This document shows positions 50,846-61,597 of a stretch of DNA of 64,000 nt, piece by piece. Source of the DNA: Andalucia godoyi. Taxonomy: Eukaryota > Discoba > Jakobea > Jakobida > Andaluciidae. The notes below the pieces were generated by a model. The model was not told where the DNA came from, searched no databases, and saw nothing but the letters and a program-made list of their open reading frames with translations. The DNA is taken from positions 13,253 through 77,252 of the forward strand of contig VRVR01000064.1 of the NCBI GenBank assembly GCA_009859145.1, read 5' to 3'. Made by a program: the position numbers and the translations under genes. Position 1 is the stretch's first letter; every line of letters starts with the position of its first letter.

Positions 50846-51620
50846 ACAGTAAATTGTGTCCTTTTTCTTGCCCACAGCCATTAGAAAATATGAAGGTAAT
50901 AAGTGGATTGCCGTCTGAAATGGGCCATATTGCAACCCTCAGTCATTGTATGTTTTCCCAAAAGACAAATCGCGCTTTTCCGAACGTTAGGCGGACTTGT
51001 GCGAATCGGCTAAATAAGTGTTCTTCGATTCTTGTAGAGCTTACCACTTCAGTATACAAGTGGTCGCTTACAAAACTGATGCTCACTATATGAGACTTTT
51101 CTGAGACAGTCCCTCAACTCATGACTCAAAGGATCAAGTTCGGGTGATCTTCTTGTCCTCTGAGATTTTCAAAAAACCAGCTTTCTCGCTATCTCCTGCC
51201 AAAGAGTTCGAAAACTGTGACAAGCTGAGAGTTTCGCAAGAGAGAGAAGCAGACGGTCAGTTACATGCAAGCTGGTTAGTGTGACTGCGCAATGACGATC
51301 CATCGGTTGATACATCATATAGTAATAGTAACAGGAAAAGTTCTACCTCTGAGTCTCTCATCCTTTATCTTTGGAAGCAAGTTTTCCTGACTGCCCATTC
51401 TCTTTCTCTAGCGACTCTGGTTCAAGAATGGATCGAATGGTGCCTTTCCTGTCGTTCCCATGGGTGAACTAATGCACCCCCGAAGGAACTGAAAGAAATA
51501 AAAAATTTGATTTTTCTTTTCAAATGAAGAAATACATTCGGCTAAAAAGCCCCCGAAATTCAAATTTCCCGAGACTCCTAAGAGCTCGGGTCTTTGCACG
51601 AAAGCGGAACACCCTCGTCC
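50846..51620. other. Intergenic, nothing recognised
   Basis: About 0.8 kb of AT-rich DNA between the membrane-protein gene and the second DUF4246 gene. No supported gene; probably promoter and 5' untranslated DNA of the latter. Confidence 0.35.
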
Positions 51621-53381
51621 ATGTCTTGGAATTTCCGCAAGGAAACACGTCTTCTTTGCGACCTGTCTCTCACGAGTTTTCCCTGTTCGATACGTCAGGT
51701 TCGTTTATTTCCAATGCCGCCGCCTTCAAGTCGATATCCTCGGGCATCCGACTTTCCGCTCGAAATCAGTCTTTCCGAGTATGTCTCCAGTCTCAGCAGC
51801 GGCACGGATTATTTGGAGAAAGTGTGTGTCGAGGCTTTTTGTGCAGTTGGAAAGCACGGTTCCGTGGCAGCAGCACTGCAAGCAATCGTGGAAGCAGACA
51901 AGGATCCGCAAGCAGCAATCATGAACTTCGTCACACGGCACATTCTGGAGAACATCCCATCCATTGCAAATGGTCCTGGAGACGCGTACACGCATCTGGA
52001 AGATGCAAAAGGTGGTCCTCTGCTGTCAGCGCTGTTGAAAGGATATGAAGATGCCAGGCACGACGATTTCGACTTTGATTACGAACGAGAGGAAGATGAA
52101 GATGGAAACTCATCGGCGGCCACCGTGCTCGATGCACCTGAGGGCGTTGCCCATGTTGCCCATGCGCTTAATACCGCTGAGCTGGATTTCATGAATGCGG
52201 CTGTGAATCGATACAAAAACGCACAGCCTTCTGCGGACTATCATCCCGGTTCGAGCCGGCGTGTCCGAGACATTTTGCACCCCTCTATGCATCCCTACAT
52301 TGCACCGTCCAACACGGACGAGGAGAAAGCAGCAATTGACACGGATTTGAACCGGAATGATGCGGGTCACAAATTTGCAAATTTGAAGAACATCAAGTCG
52401 GGATTTGTTCCGAACATCCTGTACGACGCCGAAAAGCAAGGATACATCTCCCGTACGCTGTATTTGCACTCGGCCATTCAAGATGAGTTTGCACGCACGT
52501 GGAGAGGTTCTCGGTATCAGTGGATGCCCACGGATGTGTCGATCACCAAGGCTGGAAAAGCTCGTTTTTTAGGACCGTTGAATGCTCTGGATGCCGAGAT
52601 TGACCAGGATGTTATCCAACACTTTGAAACCATTCTGTCGAAAATGGTTCCGTTGTGGGAGTATGTCCTTGGATACACGGCGGCTGCGCAATGGGATCAG
52701 TACGTGAACAACCAGGAGGAAGATGTAGGCGTTCTCGTGGTAGAGCCAGTGAGTCTCCGCGGACGGACCATCCAGGTTATCCCCAAAATTGCGGATATCG
52801 AGATCAAGCCCGGCGGTGGTCCAGAGTTCCATGAAGGTGTGTGGCATGTAGAAGGCCTCTCTCATGAGCACATTGTGTCCACTGGCATCGCCTACCTCCA
52901 GATCGACGATGGCATTCTTGGTGGCCGCCTGCGATTCCGCAGACCGTTTCTGCCAGGCGAGATTGCAGAACTGAAGGATAGTATTCCACAAGAGTTCGGC
53001 AAGCTTTCACCGGCGATTGTCGCAGGCATCCTACGTCTTGGCTCCATTGAGCCGGCTCCAGGCGACATTGTGGTCTTTCCGAATAGCCATCAGCACAAAC
53101 TCGAACGCATCACGGCACACCGGACATTGGCATCATCCTCTCGATCTCGATCACGCGCAAGGCAACCGGTGGATCACTTGGTGCGCCGAATTGTGTGTTT
53201 CTTCCTGGTGAATCCAGAAGAGCGCATCGTCTCCACTTCAGACGTCGAAGTTCTTCCGAGCCAGGTTCTTGACTATGAGACCGCTTGCCGCGTTCGAGAA
53301 GCAATGATGAAGGAGCGTGCTATGCTCAAAAAAGATCTCAATCGGGATTTCTACCACAACTATAACTTTTGTGAGCATTAA
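51621..53381 (+). CDS. DUF4246 family protein, copy 2
   Basis: 586 residues from ATG 51621; a Met at 51714 (MPPPSSRY) is an alternative start, and the preceding tacgtcag could be a splice acceptor. It shares with copy 1 SADYHPGSSRRVRDILHPS, RYQWMPTDV, EYVLGYTAAAQW, VWHVEGLSHEHIV (His near 409), FPNSHQHKLE and a CEH-stop end, at roughly 45-50 percent identity by eye. It differs by an acidic insert (DYEREEDEDGN) and a longer middle part. Divergence from copy 1 shows an old duplication. Predicted metal-binding oxygenase-like fold, activity unknown. Confidence 0.85.
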   Translation: MSWNFRKETRLLCDLSLTSFPCSIRQVRLFPMPPPSSRYPRASDFPLEISLSEYVSSLSSGTDYLEKVCVEAFCAVGKHGSVAAALQAIVEADKDPQAAIMNFVTRHILENIPSIANGPGDAYTHLEDAKGGPLLSALLKGYEDARHDDFDFDYEREEDEDGNSSAATVLDAPEGVAHVAHALNTAELDFMNAAVNRYKNAQPSADYHPGSSRRVRDILHPSMHPYIAPSNTDEEKAAIDTDLNRNDAGHKFANLKNIKSGFVPNILYDAEKQGYISRTLYLHSAIQDEFARTWRGSRYQWMPTDVSITKAGKARFLGPLNALDAEIDQDVIQHFETILSKMVPLWEYVLGYTAAAQWDQYVNNQEEDVGVLVVEPVSLRGRTIQVIPKIADIEIKPGGGPEFHEGVWHVEGLSHEHIVSTGIAYLQIDDGILGGRLRFRRPFLPGEIAELKDSIPQEFGKLSPAIVAGILRLGSIEPAPGDIVVFPNSHQHKLERITAHRTLASSSRSRSRARQPVDHLVRRIVCFFLVNPEERIVSTSDVEVLPSQVLDYETACRVREAMMKERAMLKKDLNRDFYHNYNFCEH

Positions 53382-53577
53382 TTTGTTTTTGGTCTTGTGG
53401 TTGTTGTTGTTTTGTTTTCCGAGGTTTAATATGTGTGTTTTTCTGATTCGTAAAAGGCAGTCATGATAGCAGTATTTCCAGTCTCTCAACTTGCTGCAGT
53501 GGTAACTGCTGGTAGCCGATAGCTGCACCGCCAGCGTTTGCGTGTTTTCCAGAAGAATACCGCGGTTGAGTGTTGGT

Positions 53578-54023
53578 CTCTGCTGTTCCGACGCTCATTT
53601 AGCCTCGATGAAACGAGTTTCGTGGCGTGGAGCACTCCGCAAGACAAAAGAGTGGTATCTCCGTTGCTTTTCCGCAGGGCTCATTCCGATGGGAAAGCTC
53701 ACTCCGGATGCAGGCGACCTTGTTGCATTTCCCACCCGCCATCAACACAAACTGCAGCTCATCTTTACCAATACAAATGCAGACTTTGGAGCGCCGACAA
53801 CGAGTCATCCACGAACCGTCGTCACTCGGCGGGTTGTGGCGTTTTTCCTTGTTGACCCGTCCAATCCGATTGTTTCCACGGCAGACGCTGTGCACATGCC
53901 TCCCACCGTGTGGAACTATCAAGCAAGGTGCCGAATACGCCTTGCCGTGATGGCGGAGCGGTCTGCCGCGAAGAAGGATTGAACGAGGAGCTGTGGCACA
54001 ACTTTAATTTTTGCGAGCATTAA
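53578..54023 (+). pseudogene. 3'-end fragment of a third DUF4246 gene
   Basis: Begins at the equivalent of LLFRRSF and covers the last 145 codons of copy 1 with high similarity (GLIPMGKLTPDAGDLVAF, RRVVAFFLVDPSNPIVST). One frameshift lies near 53675 and a missing base after AAKKD at about 53980 breaks the end, although the terminal CEH-stop remains at 54015-54023. A further 28-bp shred resembling the aagctcactcc.gatgcagg segment follows at 54050-54080. Decayed, not functional. The last 170 bases before the next gene show nothing. Confidence 0.85.
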
Positions 54024-54253
54024 TCTTCTGGTCTGGTGTTTTTTCCCGTCAGAAAAGCTCACTGACGATGCAGGATACGAAATTATTATTCACAAAAATA
54101 TCGCAACTCCCGACTTCGTCTCCTGAACGTTCTCAAATAATGAGTGTAAACACATCTATGACGTTTTGATTTTCTGTGTGATTCCGACGGAAAAGTAAAA
54201 AGTAAATCAATGGTATTCACATTTGATCACCGAGAGAAAAGACATCACTGGAT

Positions 54254-56047
54254 CTAAGTGGATCCTGTATGAATCGGATAAGTCTGCATGCGGCTAGCGA
54301 AGTCAGAGATCATGTCGTAGAAGCTATCAAAGACATCGTCATCGTCCAGCTCTTCCATCCCTCCGTCGCCGGTGGCGGCTCGAAGCGGTAAGAGATATCC
54401 GTGGCAATACACGATGTCAAAGTGCACATGAACACTCATGCGATCCAGGGGCAATACTTCAACGTTCCCGGCATCGATCTCTTTTTCCAAACGCTCACGA
54501 GTCCACGAACTTGCGCCGCTGACTGTGCTTCTCGACGCTTCTTGTGCCTCTCCTTGTTTCCTTCCCCTTCTGAGATTGGTATCCACCATTTGATCAAAGG
54601 GATAATCGAACTGACGATTCTGCAAGTACAACTTCAGACCTTCTCTTCGCGCAGCGCTCTCTGCTTCGTTAGCGTACCAGCGGTCCTCATCATTATCACC
54701 ATCATGCAGTACCCACGCGTCCCAGTCATTGTCTTCGCGAGGATATTCTTCCAGAAACTCAGCGTACTCCTTGAACGCCGTCTTGTTTTCTTGCTTTGCT
54801 TCCACCAAGATGACTTGGCCTCTATCGCTGCCTCCCGAGTAGATGCCCCAATAACGTAGCGCTGTTGCTCGGGGAAGATCTCGACTGACTGGTCTGCCTG
54901 TGATTTGTGTCGAGACACGAAAAGATGCATAGCCGTCTGGAAACACTGGCAACCCCCGCGAAACCCTCTGCTCTGCCTTTTTGATATAGGCCTCTACGAG
55001 CTGCGACACGGTGATTGCAGCGCTGCTTGCCTTCGAAGTGGACCTTGTTCGAATTCTACTGGAAGTTGCGGGCTGATCAAATCGTGTCTCCCACGGGGTA
55101 TCACGGAAGAGCGCCTCGAAATGACCAAAGATCTTATGAGCATTTGCCTTCCGCTCTTCTTCATTCTGGATGACATCGTCGTTCTGTCCGTCCGGCAGAT
55201 GGAGGAATGGTGGAGGAAACCAGATGGAAATTTGCAGGCTCAGATGATCCAATTGTTCCCATGCAAGACTCATGAAAGCAGCATCAGCATCATCATCCAA
55301 AGGTCCTGGGACCAATGGAACGTGGTCCACCGAGTCCCACTTCTCTGTCCACAATTGCTCTCTTTTGAAATCAAAGTCTACTCTCGTCATTGCAAAGTGT
55401 CGAAACACTGCATTTCGGACGCGGGTTTCAATTCCTTGTGCAGGCCATGCATCTTCCATTTGAGAGGACTGGTTCAGAAGGACCATGTACTGCGATTCTC
55501 CCGCAGTCAGCATCTCATCAGCCCATACACAATACTCTTTTAAAGCTACTTCATTTTGCGCATTTGCCTCTATAACAACCACATTCATAAAGCATGATGT
55601 TGTGCTCGTGACGGAATCCGTAAGGTTCTTGATTCTCAACGGAGTGCTTTCTGCGCTCTCGGCATCTCCATCCATGTCATCATCGTCTTCACCTTCTTCT
55701 ACAGTAGGATTCCCCCATTCGTGATCCTGAACATAGGATTGCAGGAAACTCATCACTGCCCAGTAACACATATCATCGGCAGCTGCGGATTGTCGAGGTT
55801 GTCCCAGAAGACGAATCTGCAGTTCAAATTTGTTGGAGTTTATCACCTCCACTTCATTTTCTTGATGAACTTCGGAGGCCGGCAACACGCTTCTTGAAAT
55901 TCCTGAAGGATCGTCATTACCATCTGAGCCTGAGTGTGCTGCTAGCATTTTCATGTTTGAGATCGAGGCACTCGCTGTTTCTGCAGAATGCTCCAAAGCA
56001 ACATTCGGCTTCTTGCAATCTTCGCTAGAGGATCGCAATCGTCCCAT
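54254..56047 (-). CDS. Acidic protein with two homologous halves, unidentified
   Basis: 597 residues from ATG 56047 (MGRLRSSSED); the frame is open further upstream, but that part lacks a good start and ends in a likely splice acceptor (gtttccgagtctccag). The halves repeat each other: VVVIEANAQNEVALKEY ... RVDFDFKREQL in the first and VILVEAKQENKTAFKEY ... QFDYPFDQMV in the second, about 230 residues apart. A long Asp/Glu tract (EEGEDDDDMDGD) sits in the first half. No transmembrane span in this model. The pattern VEAK.EN recalls nuclease-like folds where an acidic pair and Lys bind metal, but this is only a resemblance. Ends in TAG. Confidence 0.6.
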   Translation of the reverse strand: MGRLRSSSEDCKKPNVALEHSAETASASISNMKMLAAHSGSDGNDDPSGISRSVLPASEVHQENEVEVINSNKFELQIRLLGQPRQSAAADDMCYWAVMSFLQSYVQDHEWGNPTVEEGEDDDDMDGDAESAESTPLRIKNLTDSVTSTTSCFMNVVVIEANAQNEVALKEYCVWADEMLTAGESQYMVLLNQSSQMEDAWPAQGIETRVRNAVFRHFAMTRVDFDFKREQLWTEKWDSVDHVPLVPGPLDDDADAAFMSLAWEQLDHLSLQISIWFPPPFLHLPDGQNDDVIQNEEERKANAHKIFGHFEALFRDTPWETRFDQPATSSRIRTRSTSKASSAAITVSQLVEAYIKKAEQRVSRGLPVFPDGYASFRVSTQITGRPVSRDLPRATALRYWGIYSGGSDRGQVILVEAKQENKTAFKEYAEFLEEYPREDNDWDAWVLHDGDNDEDRWYANEAESAARREGLKLYLQNRQFDYPFDQMVDTNLRRGRKQGEAQEASRSTVSGASSWTRERLEKEIDAGNVEVLPLDRMSVHVHFDIVYCHGYLLPLRAATGDGGMEELDDDDVFDSFYDMISDFASRMQTYPIHTGST

Positions 56048-57022
56048 GTTCTGATTTGCGATGTGCTGGAGACTCGGAAACAACAAGACACAGCGTAGTG
56101 TGGTACACAGACTTCGGGAAAAGGAGGACTTTAGAGCACGAGTCGATTGCACTAACAGATATGAGTGACGGCAGGCCGCAAGCATACTGCACGGGACCAG
56201 AATGCTGATTCCCAGAAAACACTCATAAACAAACGTCCAATAGGAAGCTTGGGTTGAAGTGGTGGTCTGAAGAAGAAGATTTGCAATCAAATCCCCATGC
56301 CAGCATCAAATGATGCAGTGTTCGTCTTTTTCGTAAGCCCTGTTGATTCAATTGAAATTGCAATGTGGTGTCTTGCAGTAACTTTAAATCGAATTGCATC
56401 TCATTCTCACCGCAACTGTGCCGATTTTTCGCCAATCGAAGAGCAAAAACAATAAGAAGGACGGATTATAGTTTGTTCCTGTTTCAGTTTTTTTAAATTC
56501 TTCGATGAACAGGCTCTTGTCAGCATCCCACAATGTTTAGGATTCGTTGCTGTGGGCAGCGTCTTTTGACGGGTTGACAGTGTCTTCATCCTCCTTTTGT
56601 TCATCCTGACGTTCATTTCGTAGGTGAACCAAGTGTCAGGAGACACAACACCGAAGCTAGTGGATTCCGTACTGTTTTTCGTGGTAGATGGATTACCTGC
56701 CTTGTCGGGCGATACTCCGAGCCCCATTATCGGTGATCAGTACCAGTTCCCAGTTTTGCAGCGCTTGTGAACGCCGGGTGCATACCTACTGCTCACGTGT
56801 CCACGATTGTGGGATACATCTTTCTTTGGACTGCGAAAGACATCTGTGGCATCTATGTGAGATTCCCCGTCAAGATCCTGTGATCATGATGGTGATTTAT
56901 GAAAATTCAATTTTTGGTAAGCGGCATATTTTTTTTAATGCAAATGGTACTCTTTCTCTTCTGCCATTTCTCCCTTTCATTTCCGATCTGGTATTAATCA
57001 CCGATCTTCCGCAATAACGGAA
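56048..57022. other. Spacer with possible 5' exons of the gene above
   Basis: Minus-strand frames at 56223-56435 and 56407-56727 (from ATG 56727) are protein-like in places and could be upstream exons of the gene at 54254, but I could not establish splice phases. No other feature seen. Confidence 0.3.
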
Positions 57023-58531
57023 TCAGTCTCTCCGTTTGCCGAAGTCACTAATCCTACAATCGCTTTCTGATCCGAGATTCAGTCGATCTTCGATACTTTC
57101 CCCGGAAGCTCTCTTCGCGTTGTTGAATGGTGACGCAGAAGAACCAGACGTTTGGGGCGACTCCCGTGAAGAACTGGCGCATTGAAACGTATCTGGGCGA
57201 CGTGGGATCTGGCAAGGGACGGGCACCGATGGCATGTAAACTGGATGCTGCTCCGTACGCGAATTTGGGCGCCGGTGAGGAAGTTCTGCTATCTGTGCGC
57301 AATATTCTCTCAGTCTCTGATCTGGAGAACATGCGGGACTCTGATTGGGATACCAGCAATCACGGGGTCCAGAACGAGCACTGCGGGAATAAGCATGCTG
57401 TCCAGAAACTGTACCACCTTGCAGAGGTATGCTTTGGCGAAATAACAGAGGCCCAGAAGGATACAGAGCAACCGCTGGCATGCGCACGAACACTTGATTC
57501 ATCCTGTTGAGAGATGGAAGTGAAACGGATCTGAAAGGGTTAGGAACCAACTGCGAATGCGTAGTTGCCGATGAACTGAAAGCATCTTGTAAAGTGAGAG
57601 TTCGGTTAAATTGAACAACGGCACCATGGGCAGTGTCAACGTCACTGCGACTTCTCCAGGGGTGCACGGGCAATGGAGTAGCAACGAACAAGTTATCCTC
57701 TTGTGGCAGATGTCCTGCGGAAAGGTTCTGATGGAGGAATTTGCGCTGGTTTGGATCCAAAATATAATGCTGCGACTGCAACACAGTGCGATATTCCAGG
57801 CTACGTCCTCCAGGAATCGGGCCTGTCAAGACATTCCCGGAAGGTGAAAGAAAAAGGGAAGAAGGCATCGTGGATACGGTAGATTCATTTCCTGCGCGAC
57901 GAGACGAACCGGCTTTGGTGTTTGCAGCATGGCCCAATTGCATATATTCATATGAAGGCGCCAAACTGCACAAGGCAGATGAAGGTCCGCTGCGGTGCTG
58001 TTCCAAAGTCCTCACAGTCGAATCCACATCCCACGCCTGTGGATTGAAAGGGGATTCTGGATATTCGTTAGACTGGGCATTGCTCGGAATATCAAGAAAT
58101 GCACTCTGGGAAGGACCAGCAGTGCTAACAGTCCGTGGAAGCTCCGGAGACATTCCAGCATTTTCCAGAGTACATGGTCGATGGTAATGCCAGATTCGCT
58201 TCCAATTTTCGAAGGCGCTTGATTTGTCTTTCATTTCGACAACAGTCCTTTCATGAAAGAGTATTTTAGTTTTCCAAGGTCTACCACGTTTTTTGTCGGT
58301 ATACACACACTCATTGCGTGTTTGCACACATCGCCGACAAGGAGGGCCTGACCGATCGCACTTCGTGTGAACGTTTCGGCAAGAAATACAAGAACTTGGA
58401 TGAAGATGTGGGCCAGGTTGAAGATTTTCCATGGTCACGAACTGCTTAAGCAGAAAAACTGAAAACTCCTTAAACAATTGATCTGGAAGACAATATGAAA
58501 ATATGCGAGTCTGCCATAACGCGTCTCTCAT
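57023..58531 (-). CDS. Zn(II)2Cys6 fungal-type transcription factor
   Basis: 502 residues from ATG 58531; a Met at 58435 (MENLQPG) is an equally likely start. The six-cysteine binuclear zinc cluster is complete: Cys 48, 51, 58, 65, 68 and 75, spaced C-x2-C-x6-C-x6-C-x2-C-x6-C (SCISCRNVHTKC, GPPCRRCVQTRNEC), which binds DNA, commonly CGG half-sites. It is followed by a basic, AT-hook-like stretch (KKRGRPWKTK). The remainder is Ser/Pro/Gln-rich, as in activation regions; no fungal middle homology region is evident. This family is chiefly fungal but also occurs in some amoebae and other protists. Confidence 0.85.
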   Translation of the reverse strand: MRDALWQTRIFSYCLPDQLFKEFSVFLLKQFVTMENLQPGPHLHPSSCISCRNVHTKCDRSGPPCRRCVQTRNECVYTDKKRGRPWKTKILFHERTVVEMKDKSSAFENWKRIWHYHRPCTLENAGMSPELPRTVSTAGPSQSAFLDIPSNAQSNEYPESPFNPQAWDVDSTVRTLEQHRSGPSSALCSLAPSYEYMQLGHAANTKAGSSRRAGNESTVSTMPSSLFLSPSGNVLTGPIPGGRSLEYRTVLQSQHYILDPNQRKFLHQNLSAGHLPQEDNLFVATPLPVHPWRSRSDVDTAHGAVVQFNRTLTLQDAFSSSATTHSQLVPNPFRSVSLPSLNRMNQVFVRMPAVALYPSGPLLFRQSIPLQGGTVSGQHAYSRSARSGPRDCWYPNQSPACSPDQRLREYCAQIAELPHRRPNSRTEQHPVYMPSVPVPCQIPRRPDTFQCASSSRESPQTSGSSASPFNNAKRASGESIEDRLNLGSESDCRISDFGKRRD

Positions 58532-59090
58532 ATCTGACCGGACCTTGACGTGAACTGGTTGTTTTTGGAGTTTCGTGAAAGTGTGGCATATCGGAGGGAA
58601 TGGTTTTTACAGTCCTGTTGTCACACCAGTCAATTTGCTCTACCACGGAGTCTCGGGTATTTCCTAAAAAGGCGGCCTATCGCGGAACATCCGACATTGA
58701 CTTCATTATGTAGGAACATGAAAAGAGCAGTACGATGCACTTAAAAAAGACCTCTTAAACACGAAAAGGAGTATCCAGAATGGAGCTAAACATGGCCAAT
58801 GCGTCTTGTTCATCATGCACCGGCAAACATGTCATGCAAAAAGGAATTCAGGTGACTGGTAAAAAAAAATACAGCCCTTTGGGAATGTAATTTATCTGCA
58901 TTCTGGTTTCTGACACGGTTTTTGTTGGGTTGTCTACAATTGCGGATCCAAAAAATTACATGCATCTTTTTTAGTATCGGCACGATCCATTCGCTCGGAA
59001 ATACCTTTCTAGGATTCGTGTTGCCTCACTTCTTCAAGATCGCTGACCGTTGGGTTCATTGTTCTATTTGTCCTGTTTCGACGAGTTGAA
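58532..59090. other. Divergent spacer, nothing recognised
   Basis: About 560 bp between the zinc-cluster gene (minus) and the cyclase gene (plus). Probably contains both promoters. Short frames here have no recognisable content. Confidence 0.35.
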
Positions 59091-61329
59091 ATGGAGCGTA
59101 AGGAAGCGTTTGCCCTGTTTGATCTTGTCCCGAAATCGACTGTGCGCAATCTTGTTAATTCAGTCACGGAAACCGCTTGTCTGTGGGGTGCTCATGGATC
59201 CGACAGCCTGCCTTCATCCTCCGGATTCACCGGAGTGTCTTCGAACTCGTCTGCGGTCCAGTCCATGACGAAGGCTCCAACGCTGCGGCTGTTGATCGTG
59301 GCAATTGCGTGTTTCTTTTTCCTGTATACTGTGGGCATGTTGGGCTTTTTCTTTGTGAATTATTCCATTTACATGCAAGTGCAGTACGATCCTGCGGAGA
59401 TTAACTGGTCTGGCCAGCTGTCTGCGCTGTGTTCGCGTGTTCTTACTGTTTCTCGCCAGTGGGATGCGAGCCTCATGTTGCAGCGGGACAACTCAGAAAT
59501 GCTGAGTACCCTGCGTTCTCAACTCGATCAACTTTCTTCCGCTTACAAGTCGATTCGTTTCGGAGACGCATCAAAGCACTTGCCGGGGATCACTGCGGAT
59601 CGAACGACATTCATGAGCATCCTCTTTGATCGTACGTGCAATTTGACAGGCTTGCAGTGTGCGGGAATGGATGCGACGCTTCTGTCGTTCATTGATGAAC
59701 TGTCGAACTATGCGCAGATGCGAGCCGCCGACATTTCCGCAACAACGTGGACCAGTGCATCACTGCGTGTTCAGAATGCCGCTGTCATCTATGAGCGCTG
59801 GCTCCGCTTGCAGCTCGACGGTTTTCTCAATCACATGACCACTGAGAATAAGTCCATTCTTGCAGATGCTCTGACCACGCTCATTGCGGTCTACTGTTCG
59901 GCGACGCTGCTGGTGGGGCTAGTGTTTATCATTTGCGTGTGGCCGTTGGTTTTGGAGATGAAAGACCAGCGCAAGAGAATGGATGTCTTGCTGCTCATGC
60001 TGCCGACCAAAGTCATATACACCAACGACTCGCTTTGCAGCTATTTGATCGATGGGGAGGACTTGCTCAAGATGCTAAAGCAAAACAGCGAGACGACTTC
60101 GGACTACGGCGCCACTGGCAACTCCAAGGCGGCGTCTTCCTCGCTTGTTGCGCAAGCACTGTTTGAGAATTCAGTTTTCACTGGCGCCCCGGACGGAGTC
60201 ATCCAGGTTTCTGCCAGCGGATACATTGTGAAAGTGAACAAGAGTCTGCTGACCATGACCGGCTATGACACGAAAACGTTGCTGGGCCAACCACTGTCAT
60301 ATTTGGTTCGCACGGAATCAGTTCTGGATCACGTCACAAAGAACCTTGCGGCTCCTCCAGGTGGTCAGTCAGTCATGACGTTCCCGATCGAAGAAGCAGT
60401 CATACAGCGAAGCCAGGCCCGCGAGCTGATCACAACTTCTTTGACATTGGTTGTCGCGTATCCTGGTACGAACAAGGCGCAGAATTCGAATGTAGGCGGC
60501 AAGGCAAGTGTCAAGATGGATGACCGATCGTGCATGATCTTCGTTCGCGACATTACAACTGAAAAACAAAAGTCCTCGCTCCTGGAAGAAGAAAAGAAAC
60601 GGTCCGAGGGCCTCTTGACCAACATTCTTCCTCGTGCCNNNNNNNNNNNNNNNNNNNNNNNNNNNNNNNNNNNNNNNNNNNNNNNNNNNNNNNNNNNNNN
60701 NNNNNNNNNNNNNNNNNNNNNNNNNNNNNNNNNNNNNNNNNNNNNNNNNNNNNNNNNNNNNNNNNNNNNNNNNNNNNNNNNNNNNNNNNNNNNNNNNNNN
60801 NNNNNNNNNNNNNNNNNNNNNNNNNNNNNNNNNNNNNNNNNNNNNNNNNNNNNNNNNNNNNNNNNNNNNNNNNNNNNNNNNNNNNNNNNNNNNNNNNNNN
60901 NNNNNNNNNNNNNNNNNNNNNNNNNNNNNNNNNNNNNNNNNNNNNNNNNNNNNNNNNNNNNNNNNNNNNNNNNNNNNNNNNNNNNNNNNNNNNNNNNNNN
61001 NNNNNNNNNNNNNNNNNNNNNNNNNNNNNNNNNNNNNNNNNNNNNNNNNNNNNNNNNNNNNNNNNNNNNNNNNNNNNNNNNNNNNNNNNNNNNNNNNNNN
61101 NNNNNNNNNNNNNNNNNNNNNNNNNNNNNNNNNNNNNNNNNNNNNNNNNNNNNNNNNNNNNNNNNNNNNNNNNNNNNNNNNNNNNNNNNNNNNNNNNNNN
61201 NNNNNNNNNNNNNNNNNNNNNNNNNNNNNNNNNNNNGGCTTTGAATTTGAAGACCGCGGGTTTGTGAATGTGAAGGGAAAAGGCCAGCTGCAAGCGTACT
61301 TGCTGAATGGAAAGAAGAGCAAGGTGTAA
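59091..61329 (+). CDS. Membrane receptor-type nucleotide cyclase with PAS domain (gap inside)
   Basis: ATG 59091; stop TAA 61327-61329. TM1 lies at about 65-91 (LLIVAIACFFFLYTVGMLGFFF), then an extracellular sensor region of about 170 residues, and TM2 at about 264-288. A PAS domain follows at about 363-485 (PDGVIQVSASGYIVKVNKSLL, MIFVRDITTEKQ). Next comes the signalling helix EEEKKRSEGLLTNILPRA that typically leads into class III adenylate/guanylate cyclases. The catalytic domain falls in the N gap, but its end is present: DRGFVNVKGKGQLQAYLL, the hallmark cyclase terminus. The two sides are in different frames, so the gap length is an estimate or hides an intron. Adenylate versus guanylate specificity cannot be told without the missing part. 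Confidence 0.85.
60639..61236. other. Assembly gap (598 N)
   Basis: Undetermined bases covering most of the cyclase catalytic domain. Frames that appear to cross it are meaningless. Confidence 1.
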
Positions 61330-61597
61330 GTTGGCGCGGTGAACGGAAAGTATGACAAAATAAATAGTCGATACCCTGCGATGGGACATTTTTACGGATT
61401 GTCAGAAACCTGGAAAACTTATGGTGGGGACGGTCCTTGGCAAATTGGTTGAGGCATTTAGATCAGCGGCTTCAAATATGAATTAAACCCTCGCTCCATG
61501 CAAGAGAAGTCTGTTCCAAAAAATCCTAAGCAGATGCTGTGCATTTTTCTTTCCTGTGAAAGGATTTGGTAATTAAGTCTACTGCAGAGTTTTCATC

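Noticed and set aside
60369-61389. Minus- and plus-strand frames spanning the gap
   Set aside because: They exist only because N bases contain no stops.
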